A stretch of DNA of 64,000 nucleotides from Pseudopyrenochaeta lycopersici. Taxonomy: Eukaryota > Ascomycota > Dothideomycetes > Pleosporales > Pseudopyrenochaetaceae. The translations under genes and the position numbers were made by a program. The notes below the pieces were generated by a model. It was not told the DNA's origin and made no database searches. It saw only the letters and a list, made by a program, of their open reading frames with translations. How positions within the stretch are numbered: the stretch's first letter is position 1; every line of letters begins with the position of its first letter. Of the stretch, positions 42,839 to 52,748 are shown piece after piece. The stretch covers positions 434,001 through 498,000 of the forward strand of contig NHZP01000005.1 in assembly GCA_003313425.1 (NCBI GenBank), read 5' to 3'.

Positions 42839-44472
42839 ATGGATCTCTATCGAACCACATTCGCTGGGTCGCTTCTGCTCAACAGCTTTCTGTTGTATCA
42901 ATCACATCGCTCACGCAAAGCCGGATTGTTACAACAATCCGAACCAGATAAAACCGATCAAAAGGTCCGCACAGAGGCCGACCGAGAGGAGTTGAGCAAG
43001 CTAAAATGGCGTTTCTTCCCCATCTATTTACTCGTCAACGCTGCCGACTGGCTTCAAGGACCTTATATCTATCCTATCTACAAAGGTACCTTTACACGCC
43101 CAAGATACTGGACGATGTGCTAATAGTGGCAAAGATGAGAAGGGGCTCCCAGAAGAGACTGTAGCATTCCTTTTCTTGATTGGATTCATTTCAGCAGGCA
43201 TTTCAGCATCGTTTGTGGGTGCGCTCGCGGATCGCTATGGTCGTCGAACGATCTGCTTAGCTTACTGTGCGATTTATACGCTCTCCTGCGCCACCCTTCT
43301 TTCCGACAACATATATGTCTTATTCCTGGGTCGCGTGCTCGGCGGTGTTTGCGGTACCGTATTGTGGAGCGTCTTCGAAAGCTGGCTGGTTGCAGAATTC
43401 AACCAGTTGATGCTTCAGGATGCAGACGCGATTCTCAGCGGTATTTTCAGTACAATGACTACATCCAACACTTGTGTTGCGATTGTCGCAGGCATTGTTG
43501 CAGGCTGGCTGGTTGACAACGTTGGAACGGCAAAGGCGCCCTTTCTTGCCTCTATTGGCTGCTTGTCTCTAGCTTTTATCGCTATCTCACGATATTGGGT
43601 ACTAGGGCATCTTCCCATATTTCGCAAATCATCACTGACAAAACTAGGGAGAGAACTACGGGTCTAGCAACCGCAGCGCATCGGAGGACACGGCTCTCCT
43701 GCAGCAGGAAGAAGCTGAGCCAATGCATGTATCATCACCTCTACGTATGATTCTTCGCGGTATGTTTGCAGACATTCGATCTTTCAATCAGCAGCTGATG
43801 ACCTTAACAGATCGCAAGATTCTTGTCCTTGCATTGACGTCGTGTTTCTTTGAAGGCTCCCTCTTCTTATTCATTTTCTTTAAATTCCCAGCATTGAAAC
43901 TCAGTCATAAACTTTCGGGCTCAACAGACGGTAAGCAAGGCTATGCGATTGCTCAATCATGATACACGAGATTGACGAACAGCAGAACTTCCCTTTGGCC
44001 TTATCTTCGCTATCCTTATGTGCTCGATGATGTTCGGCTCATTGCTTTATAAGCGCTTATCTGCAGCTTCAAGCCCTTTACCAGCGCGAACGATCCTCAC
44101 GGGGGCCCTGGCTATAGCGTCACTATGCTTCTTCATCCCCGGCCACTTTCGCGATGAGCGAATTACGCTTTGGTGCTTCTGCATATTTGAACTATGCTGC
44201 GGCGTCTATTACCCAGTGATGGCATCTCTAAAGGGCAAGCTCATCGAAGACGGCTCAAGAGCGAGTATATACGGAATCCTACGCATTCCGCTGAACGTGT
44301 TTGTAGTGCTTGCACTGAGTACAACAGAAGAAGGTATGTCTTCGCAACGGGTTTCTGAAGTCATAAAAATTCCTAACATTTTCCAGGCGAAAGGCATCGT
44401 GACATGGTATTCACAACATGTAGCGCACTCCTGGTGGTAGCTGCGGTCGTTGTACACAAATCGCTCACTTGA
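42839..44472 (+). CDS. MFS_5 transporter, MFSD5/molybdate-anion transporter-like
   Basis: Five exons. Boundaries: 42839-43085, acceptor near 43132 (GGCAAAG, a weak AAG acceptor), donor GTACTA after SRYW with acceptor AACTAG, intron after GSTD at ~43932, and intron after STTEE at ~44333. N-terminal helix (TFAGSLLLNSFLLYQSHRSR), then the family motifs FFPIYLLVNAADWLQGPYIY, FLFLIGFISAGISASFVGAL, ADRYGRRTICLAYC, LGRVLGGVCGTVLWSVFESW. Second half: ILVLALTSCFFEGSLFLFIF, and YGILRIPLNVFVVLALSTTE, which is diagnostic of MFSD5-like proteins. The plant/algal MOT2 relatives carry molybdate; fungal members are little characterised. Confidence 0.88.
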
Positions 44473-45111
44473 GACGCGCGTTGCAGCGACAATCAGCTTC
44501 ATACTTGTGGGCCGAGATTAGCATTCATATAGCCATTTATCAAACTCCCCACATTTCAGTAACACGTACACACGTGATGACATCATGCGTAGCGATCCCT
44601 TCTAGAAGTGTTCTCGGAATTGTGCGGCTCCCAAACATGTTGACCTGTCACATCAGGGTGAAACAGGGTTGCGGATTGGCTACCCCACGCCCCCACACCT
44701 CCTAAACGGTTCCAGGGCAACGCTCCTAAGAAAAATGGTACTACCCCTGCAATATCAGGTTAGTGAACGAGGCCATCGTTTCAGCATCGGCGATATGGAT
44801 GCTGATCAAACGGATATGGAGGCTTGACGTCGACGATCACTGTATCCGTAACGGGGCAGAGCAACTTGGCCGGAACTCGATACGCTTGCGGGTTGCAAGT
44901 CGTCGTATTGCGGCCGCTCCGCTATTTGGTTTCGCTTGGCAAGCTGGTGATTGGCATTTCATTGAACAACATATCCGTCGCGGTGGTAACATTCGATTTC
45001 CATCTTCCACAGCAGCGGTTGAGTTTTGAGAGCTTCAACCCAAGTTTGAATTGCGTAAATCCATCGTCGACTCTAGAATTTCCCTCCATCACCAATATAA
45101 TACTATTCAAC
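44473..45111. other. Intergenic, about 640 bp, no gene seen
   Basis: 3' flank of the MFS_5 gene and promoter of the next gene. No conserved open frame. Confidence 0.5.
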
Positions 45112-46246
45112 ATGAGTCGAACATTCGGAGGTCCGTCTCGCTACTAAACTTGCAAACACTCTACTGATCTTTCCAATAGGGCGTGTAATTACGGCCTTTA
45201 TCGTGGTTGTCCTCCTCATTATACTTTTTCACAATGAGGAGTCGGCAAGCACAGCACTTCTTCCATACCTACCGGCCCTACCATCTAAATATTCATCAGC
45301 ATCGTCATTGCTCAAGAAAGCATTGCTACAAGAGCGAATGGAACTCTCCGAGAAGTCATGGCAGAAAAGCGTCGATTTACGAGAACAAATGGCCGCCCAG
45401 CACCCTGATAACCCGCGAATTCCATTTTTTCCGAGAGATTTCCTGAAATATCCATACACAATCTGGGACTTCTTTCCCGCAACTTGGACATGCCCGCATG
45501 ACGTCCAGCGCGTTGGCCGATTAGGCGACGGCGGAAAGTGGGTGTGTGGAATGAGCATGTACGAATCACTTCCCGTGCTCGATGCAACCTCTGAGAATGT
45601 CGAAATCCGTGAAGCTTCCGACAAGTCCAAAAACGAACAAGGCCTGGTCATATACAGCTTCGGCATTAATTCCGAATCATCCTTCGAAGCCGAGATGCTC
45701 GAACGCGTGCCCGGCGCTCGCATCTGGGGATATGATTTCTCTGTTCCAGGATGGGGACCCCAAATCGCTGATGCCTACCGAGACCGCACCTTCTTCAAGC
45801 GTATAGGATTAGGCAAGGAGGACAAGCACGACAGTTCACCACCTTTCTGGACATTTCCAAGCTTAATGAAGGAGAACAACCACACATACATTGACATCTT
45901 GAAGATCGACATCGAAGGAAGCGAGTACGATGCTTTAGATACGCTAATGGACAGTATCGACAACACACGCACCGCATCTGGAGACTCCATTCTACCCATC
46001 GGCCAAGTCATGATCGAGCTCCACCTAGGCGATGGCGTACATCTGAATAAGGGCGCGGGTACCAATGTGGACTTCAAACGGTTCAGGACCTGGTGGGAGC
46101 GCTTGGAGCGCATGGGCATGCGGCCCGTGTGGATGGAGATTAATCTCTTCGCCGTTACTTTGGGTTCTCAGAAGAGTGATCCTAGGTGTACAGAATATGT
46201 CTGGGTCAATGCGAGGGATGAGAGAAATGTGCTATGGAGGGTGTAG
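45112..46246 (+). CDS. Membrane-anchored methyltransferase-like protein (METTL24-like)
   Basis: 361 residues. Exon 1 codes only 19 nt (45112-45130, MSRTFG plus one base). The intron has an unusual GTCCGT donor and an AATAG acceptor; exon 2 is 45180-46246. A single N-terminal membrane helix (VITAFIVVVLLIILF) suggests a type II Golgi/ER protein. The lumenal part has CPHDVQRVGRLGDGGKWVCG, VIYSFGINSESSFEAEML, RIWGYDFSVPGWG and IDILKIDIEGSEYDALDTLM, followed by VMIELHLGD. These are the motifs of the METTL24/FkbM-like SAM methyltransferase family common in fungi and animals. Substrate unknown; a glycan or lipid is plausible from topology. Confidence 0.85.
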
Positions 46247-47087
46247 ATGTACAGACCAGACTTGAGGTACTTTGCTTTTAGCGTTTTGAGACATTTGCCG
46301 GCGTTTATGGATGAAATGAAGTGTTTTTGATTCTTTTTTGAGTAGAAGTGGTGTTTGAGCGGATAGCTTGGCTGGTTGTATAGACTGCTCACATAAATCC
46401 AGAATATGTGCTCGTCACTCGTTGGTGATGGCTCGGTAATAACTCCGACACATTTCTATCATGTGCCGGTTTCTCGACGCTACTTTCGTAGTAGCGTGTA
46501 TTCACCTTATACGATGATGAATGCAATGATCCTCAACTTTACCAAAAGGTCTGAATACCTTCACGATGCTTTATACAATCGGCTTTGGGGGCGAGGTACT
46601 CACTCAATGACAATAGGAGAACAGCAAATGCTTAAGATATTATTCAGGGTCGATATTCCCATTAAGACGTCATGCTTCATGGTGCCCACAGGAACTAGAT
46701 AGCCAAAGTTTCATTAATGTTATGTGGCTGCTACTTCTTACTACCTATCAATCCTGTGCAAAATATCGGCTGTGCCCAATATCCCATAATATAACATCGT
46801 CATTAAAGCCGGATGGCCAAACCGCAACAAGGAAACGTACCAGCCAGTAGTTTATGCTGAAATGAGTGGGTATTACTTAAGAGTCCTTGCGCATATAGGT
46901 AGGCGTGAGAGTAGGGAGAGGAAAGCGACATATGCGTGCTGTGCCTCAGAGAACAGAACGCGGTGACACTGCAGGTGACCTAAAAACGCCGAAAAGAACC
47001 TCGAAGGTTCTGAAGATGAGGTATTCTTAACTCGCGGTCCGCCGTCAATTATATGGAGAATGCATGAATTCAAGACATGATGAACAG
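46247..47087. other. Intergenic between convergent genes, about 840 bp
   Basis: 3' flanks; no supported gene. A 98-codon plus-strand frame (46406-46702) lacks resemblance to known families. Confidence 0.5.
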
Positions 47088-50000
47088 CTATGCACTTATG
47101 GAGCCGGGCCGATTGCGGCGGGACAGGCTGCGTATGAGGTTGCCTCCTTTGTACCACCACTTCTTTATGTGGTCGATGATTTTGTTGCGATGGTAGTCAG
47201 CCGTTCGCATGCCCTCAGCGCCACGAAAGGTGTGGCGATGATTTGCAGTGAAGGCACGAGCTTCACCTGCAGGGTCTTGCAGGGTTAAATTTGGGGATTG
47301 TTGGGTCGACTCGGGCGATGCGAGCTCAAGTGGATTGATCTTGCTTCGGCCGACTCGATTCGTATTGTCAAGCGTGGTATTGCGGGCAGACGAGAAGCGC
47401 TTTCTGAGTCCGAGCCTGCTCTTGTTGTATGATGGATTAAAGTCTTCATCTTCTGACGTGTCAAAGGCAGAGGAGTGGTCGCGAAAGATGGCGGTAGGTG
47501 GAGCCAAAGCCGATGTAGGGTAACGTTCTCCGACTGGATGAGACTGATCTCCAGGGCGACCAAAGATGCTGAAGCGGTGCTGACGCGCGTACGTGTTGCT
47601 TGCGGAAGCCGTGCCAAAAGGCGAGGCCGTAGCTGTGTTTTCAGATAAAAAGGAGCTTGCAGTTGATGCAGCAGAGAGCCTATTACGGAGATGCGACGGA
47701 CCAGGGCGTGGGGAATCCTTGACGGCAGTGGGTAGTGGAAGTGATATGTCAACAGAAGGAATGGTTGTCGTGGCCCAGGGATAGTTTTTGTCATAGTTCC
47801 AAGGACGTGTATCAGTTGCTGTGGGTGCTGATACAACTGATCTCAGCGACCTCGTTGAAGAGAGGGTGGTGGTCTCCACTGATGCACGCAGGCTTTGATA
47901 CCCAACTGTGGACGATCGTGGACGAAGTACTGCGGGCGTTGGTGCTTCGAGATCTGCTTGGGGAGATGGCCGGTGTTGTTCTACTTGCACTACACGCTTG
48001 TCGTTGCCTTTGAAATCTGAGTCCACTTCCGTGGGGCCAATTGCGGTTGCCTCGGCGCCCTGATGACCCGTATTGCCACTACCCTTCTCTTTACTTGTGA
48101 GCTCCTCAAACAGGGCATCATCAATAACAACCATATCAGGAGAGCCAGGCACAGGACGTAGTCGAGCGGATGAACGCTTTTGTACTGGAGGCCCAACTTC
48201 GTGAATCTGTTCAATTGCATGTTCCATGATTGTCTCCTCTTCAATAAACCCGCCTTCTCCACCCAGCTTGTAGTACTCCCGAAGCGATGGTAATAGCTCA
48301 GAGATACGCTGCGTAAGACCTCCAACCGACGGGATTGTTAATTGATCGATCTCTGCCATGATTCTCTCTGGGGAGCCGGATCTCTTCAAAGTGATCAAGT
48401 CCAAAGTCGTTTTCTGTGACGGCCCTCCTGACCTCCTGAGCTCACCGTCCAACTCCACAAGTAGGCTGTGATATTTTTCACGTAGTTCTCTAGCGGACAC
48501 GGATCGTCGCTGGCCACATTTCTTCATGCTCTGCGGCTCATTCGGCAGATCCTCCAGCGATCGTGAATTTCGTAGGCCAAATTCCTCATTCAATTTCTCG
48601 AACAAACTCATCTGGCTGAAGTCCATCGGGGGCAATCCGTGCATCTGGCCCAGAGTAGCGCCTTGAGAGCCACGTTGATGCGAGCCCATCGACGACCTCC
48701 TTGAGAACACAATCGCCTCATCCACTGACGAACGCACACCAAGTGGTACACCGAACGGGAAACGAAAGCTAGAATTTTTTAAATTGCCGGCACTAGTATT
48801 AAGGCTTGAATCCTCGTGTGACTCCTCCTTTAGATCTGGCAGATAGCGCGGTGGGCCGGCATACCTGTATCCGGAGAGCCTCAGGTTAGTCGTGGTATCT
48901 TCTTGAGCATCTGGTAGTAGAGTTTGAGGTTCATGAGCATTAGTAGACAGACCGTTTAAGGACCTGCGGCCGTGCCAGACGAGATGTGTCGTGGTCTGAC
49001 TCTCACGACGGCCGTGCTCGGAGGACTTCTTCTCCGCAGCTGGAGAAGACGGCGGATGAGATACCAAAGAGATATCCTGGGGTGAGTATACAGAAGATGG
49101 CTCTGGAATAGTAGGAGATGGACTGCTCAAACTATGCTGATGCAAACTAAGGGCCTTAGATGAACCGCAGTCCTTAGACAGAATAGACATAGCAGATGGC
49201 TTCTCGGCAATCATAGTCTGTTTTACTAAGACCTTTTCCGGCGTGGTGATGACGTCCAAAAGCGGTTTTGAAGAAGGACCAACCGCATTGAAATCGGCTG
49301 TCACTTGTGGCGGCTCGCAGAATGACGATTCTCTCCAATCTTTCTTCGGCTTCGCTTCGTCTTGGGTCAGTCTCCGTGATTTCCCGAGGCGAGAGGGCAA
49401 TTGGCGCATTAGAAACGATGCCACGGCTTGATATCTCTGCGCTTCCTTCGACGAACTTGACTCTCGAAGCGGCACTGAAGGTGTTTGATGCATTCCATTC
49501 AATGAAGACGATGAGCCTGACATAGATGCCTTGCTGTGTTCCATATTCGGCTTGGAGTTTGCTCGGAACCTGCTGGCAAGAGCGAAACTCGATTCACGGG
49601 GTACCACCAGCGGCTGCTTGCGGAGGATTGGAAGGGGAGAGTTGCCCACAGTCGTCTCGGATATTGGTCTTCTTTGACAGATATCCGAAATAATCAGAGA
49701 AGACGATGGCAACCTCGACGCTGGCATAGAAGCTGCGCGATCGGGAGTTATAGCGTTCTTAGCCGTTGTAAATGACCGAGCATCCGATTCCTTAACCGAA
49801 GATTCCTGCTCAGGCGGGCTATTTGTCGCAGGTTTGCCAATTTTCACGCCTTCATCCTTGTTCAGCTGAGGTGATGCTGTTCCAAGTTCTGGATCCAGTA
49901 CATCCGTGCAAGATTTGAAGGACTGTTCATCAGAAGACTTCTGGATGTGGTTGATCCTCTTTTCAATCTGCTTTACCGAGATGCTCGCTTTCTTTGGAGT

Positions 50001-51743
50001 GACGTTAGATTCTTGCAAAATAGCACTGCCGTGCCTGGAGTCTGTATGTTGATATCCCGCCAATAACTCGGACATTCCATCCTCTGTGCTTCTTTCAGGA
50101 CTTTTAGGTGCTGCCGGTATGCTACCCTGCTCAGATGCAACAGCTGCCCCAAATCCTGTCACTGTCGGCATGGGAATGGAGTACTGAATGGCGAAATTGA
50201 GTGTCGATGAGTCCAAGACACTCGACTCAGCTTGGGAGAAAATGCTGTGGCACTTATTCCTATGCTCTGCAGGATGCAAGGACACTTGTGTGAAGTCTTC
50301 ATTGAGGGTATGAGGCATAAGAGGAAGACTTTCAGAAATGCGCAATCCAAGATTGCTCTTAGAAGCTAGCGGCTTTATCGAAGCGTCCACATCGTCAATT
50401 GTGGAGCTTGGCTCAAGTGCTTTCAAAACAAAATCCCTCGTGATGCGACGAGGTACGGGTGAAGCAGGGAGCTCAGCGATATCTGGCTCTCCAGAACGAA
50501 CGGCCTCAGTGGACACTTTGACCTCGGAAGCGCAGACTGCCGCCAAAGATGACTCAACTGAAGGTCCTCGCTCTTCAATGATAGTCTTAATTCGGTTTAC
50601 GAAGTCCGTTGGAACTGGATCAATCTCATGCTCTGAGTATTGCTCGTGCTCAAACTGCTCACTGTAGTCATAATACAGTGCTCCACTGGAAACCCTCTCT
50701 CTCAAGGCACCAGTCACAGTGTGCATGACCGGCCGAACGTCTTTTGTGCCCATTGGTCTTTCTATGGAAACCAGATCCTGTGGAGTTGGTGGCGAAGCTA
50801 TATCAGATGAGGGTGCGTCACTATCGGTTCGCAAGTTTGTCGAACCACTGGATATGGATCCCTTCTTAGATCGCTTTAGTAAACGAGCTTGTTCGACGGC
50901 GATGTGATGCTGATACATGGTTGGCATAGGTGGGATGTCCGGCCGAGAACCAGAATAGTATCCTGCCTGTGGGCCACCGCGAGACATTCTATGCATCCTC
51001 TCTGACTGGCCGATACTGGTATCAGAAGGAATCCGCCGTCTCATTTGGCCCAGATAGTATTGCTGTCCTGGATTTCCGGGGCCATTGTGGCGTCTTGAGT
51101 TTGTTCCGGTGAAATCACTTAAGGCAGGCGAAGCTGGGCGGTAGTTTGGCCTGTGAAGCCGAGTCGGGTAGTGATATGGACTCCTTGGTCGCGGTTGGGG
51201 TTCATGGCGCAAGCTTCCCATGGATCGATTGGTTAGGAGTCTGTAGGTTGGCTGCATTGTATGTGTCATTGACAGCGAGCGATGCGAGTCTCTGTCGCGA
51301 ACTTTCCATGGGATCAAAGGAGAGGAGCCGGGAATATTCACCATGGTCGGTGAGAGTGTGTCGGCAATATATGGTGGTCCAGCGGGCTCTCGCCTAGAGG
51401 ACCGTCGTACGGCCGACGAGGACGAAGGATACTGCCGGTGGTGCTTGCTGGTGCGACTAGAATTGTTCGATAAAGAAGAAGCTGTCGAAAGCCGGCTGGA
51501 CGCACCTCTCCGCTGTGACGCTCGGGGAATGTTGCTCATGCCGGACAAATCGCCCGTTATGCCAGCCACGTTGCCCATTTCTGTAGATGTACGGAGCATG
51601 GACATGACGCCCGGAGCAGCAGATGATAGGAGGTCAGACGTGCCCAAGCCATGTTGATATTTGCCTGTAGCCCGACTCCTAGTGGAGAGGTTGGATGCAC
51701 GCGAATTGCGGCCGCTGGTATTTGGATCCTTGTTTGCGAGCAT
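47088..51743 (-). CDS. Large serine-rich, mostly disordered protein of unknown function
   Basis: 1551 residues in one uninterrupted exon. I do not recognise a named domain. The sequence is rich in Ser, Arg, Pro and Thr, with basic runs near the N-terminus (SSAVRRSSRREPAG). Short conserved-looking islands are VPTDFVNRIKTIIEERG (~385), SISVKQIEKRINHIQKSSDE (~575), FEKLNEEFGLRNSRSLEDLP and SARELREKYHSLLVELDGEL (~1080-1120), PSVGGLTQRISELLPSLREY (~1155) and the C-terminal DYHRNKIIDHIKKWWYKGGN. The middle islands look like short coiled coils or helices. Such proteins are often scaffold or signalling substrates. Start ATG at 51743 follows from the open frame; no upstream exon is evident. Confidence 0.8.
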   Translation of the reverse strand: MLANKDPNTSGRNSRASNLSTRSRATGKYQHGLGTSDLLSSAAPGVMSMLRTSTEMGNVAGITGDLSGMSNIPRASQRRGASSRLSTASSLSNNSSRTSKHHRQYPSSSSAVRRSSRREPAGPPYIADTLSPTMVNIPGSSPLIPWKVRDRDSHRSLSMTHTMQPTYRLLTNRSMGSLRHEPQPRPRSPYHYPTRLHRPNYRPASPALSDFTGTNSRRHNGPGNPGQQYYLGQMRRRIPSDTSIGQSERMHRMSRGGPQAGYYSGSRPDIPPMPTMYQHHIAVEQARLLKRSKKGSISSGSTNLRTDSDAPSSDIASPPTPQDLVSIERPMGTKDVRPVMHTVTGALRERVSSGALYYDYSEQFEHEQYSEHEIDPVPTDFVNRIKTIIEERGPSVESSLAAVCASEVKVSTEAVRSGEPDIAELPASPVPRRITRDFVLKALEPSSTIDDVDASIKPLASKSNLGLRISESLPLMPHTLNEDFTQVSLHPAEHRNKCHSIFSQAESSVLDSSTLNFAIQYSIPMPTVTGFGAAVASEQGSIPAAPKSPERSTEDGMSELLAGYQHTDSRHGSAILQESNVTPKKASISVKQIEKRINHIQKSSDEQSFKSCTDVLDPELGTASPQLNKDEGVKIGKPATNSPPEQESSVKESDARSFTTAKNAITPDRAASMPASRLPSSSLIISDICQRRPISETTVGNSPLPILRKQPLVVPRESSFALASRFRANSKPNMEHSKASMSGSSSSLNGMHQTPSVPLRESSSSKEAQRYQAVASFLMRQLPSRLGKSRRLTQDEAKPKKDWRESSFCEPPQVTADFNAVGPSSKPLLDVITTPEKVLVKQTMIAEKPSAMSILSKDCGSSKALSLHQHSLSSPSPTIPEPSSVYSPQDISLVSHPPSSPAAEKKSSEHGRRESQTTTHLVWHGRRSLNGLSTNAHEPQTLLPDAQEDTTTNLRLSGYRYAGPPRYLPDLKEESHEDSSLNTSAGNLKNSSFRFPFGVPLGVRSSVDEAIVFSRRSSMGSHQRGSQGATLGQMHGLPPMDFSQMSLFEKLNEEFGLRNSRSLEDLPNEPQSMKKCGQRRSVSARELREKYHSLLVELDGELRRSGGPSQKTTLDLITLKRSGSPERIMAEIDQLTIPSVGGLTQRISELLPSLREYYKLGGEGGFIEEETIMEHAIEQIHEVGPPVQKRSSARLRPVPGSPDMVVIDDALFEELTSKEKGSGNTGHQGAEATAIGPTEVDSDFKGNDKRVVQVEQHRPSPQADLEAPTPAVLRPRSSTVGYQSLRASVETTTLSSTRSLRSVVSAPTATDTRPWNYDKNYPWATTTIPSVDISLPLPTAVKDSPRPGPSHLRNRLSAASTASSFLSENTATASPFGTASASNTYARQHRFSIFGRPGDQSHPVGERYPTSALAPPTAIFRDHSSAFDTSEDEDFNPSYNKSRLGLRKRFSSARNTTLDNTNRVGRSKINPLELASPESTQQSPNLTLQDPAGEARAFTANHRHTFRGAEGMRTADYHRNKIIDHIKKWWYKGGNLIRSLSRRNRPGSISA

Positions 51744-52748
51744 TGTTGCAAGGAGTATGGCTCTGAAGAAAGGTAGCCAGGCACAGTGAGAGTACCTTGG
51801 GTGCCGCTGACTTCGCAGGAGCTGTTTGCTATGCAGTGAAAAGATGTGAGCGTTTTAGGTATGGCCAAAGGAGAGGGGATGCTGCGAGACGGCAGATATT
51901 CAAAAGAGGGAAACAAGCGACTGCTACGACATCCTAATCAAGCTCTCTTCCAAAACGAAGACCGCTGTTGAGGAGCGAAGGATGCAGTGGGGAAGAAAAC
52001 GGAGGAAATGAGGCCTCGACATAAAATGTTTGCACCTCGCTGTTCTCGTGACTGCTGTTTCGATGGCTCGCGGCAGTATCGCCTAACCACATCAACCAAA
52101 GAGGAAGGAACGCCCATAAGATAGGCAAAGAGAGGCAAGAGATGTAAAAGCAGTCAGTGGCATGGGAGCCCTGCCATTGTACGTCTACCTAATGAAGGTA
52201 GAGAGCTCCCCCGCAACTCCCATCTTCGGCGGCTCCAACAGCGGCGCAACCAAGATCGCTCCTCACTCCCCAAACGCGCTCCTGCAACCAATATCCTTCT
52301 ATGCCTTCAAGTCTACTGGTCGCTCTGCATGTCAAGAACTTCGAACCCCCAAGTGTATTAGGTGCCGCAAGTGCCCTTATCGAGCAGACGATGAAAATAC
52401 CCCTCCTGACCTTTTTCACCAAGCGCCCAATACCCTAAAAGTGAGCAGAGATACAAAATGCCCATATGCCATTTTTCATCGCAACATTACGAATGTGTGA
52501 AGGAGTGGTACCCGATCAGATTATCGCACAGAAAGGCCGCCGCAATGGCGACATGCAGTTAGGAAGACGAGTTCGCAAAAGAAGCTAGATGTGAAAAGAA
52601 AGCAATCAAGGGGGTATATAACCAAGCGACGCCAGACAATGATGCCAGAAGGGCCGCTTCAAGAAATGGAATGAAGGAATGAAGAGCAAGTGAGGATGAA
52701 AAAAAAATGATGAACAAAAAATGATGAACAAAAAATGAAGTACAAACA
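51744..52748. other. Intergenic, about 1 kb
   Basis: Promoter side of the 1551-residue gene and 3' flank of the next minus-strand gene. A 112-codon plus-strand frame (52162-52500) has no recognisable features. A short A-rich direct repeat lies at its right edge. Confidence 0.45.
52701..52740. repeat. Short A-rich direct repeat (AAAAAATGATGAAC)
   Basis: Two full copies of a 14-bp unit plus a partial third, just downstream of the stop codon of the next minus-strand gene, in its 3' flank. Confidence 0.7.

Noticed and set aside
37560..44472. Secondary-metabolite gene cluster
   Set aside because: No polyketide synthase, peptide synthetase or terpene synthase in the window, so cluster status is not claimed as a feature.
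52162..52500. 112-codon plus-strand frame
   Set aside because: Lies in the promoter side of the 1551-residue gene; cysteine spacing near the middle does not match a zinc finger.
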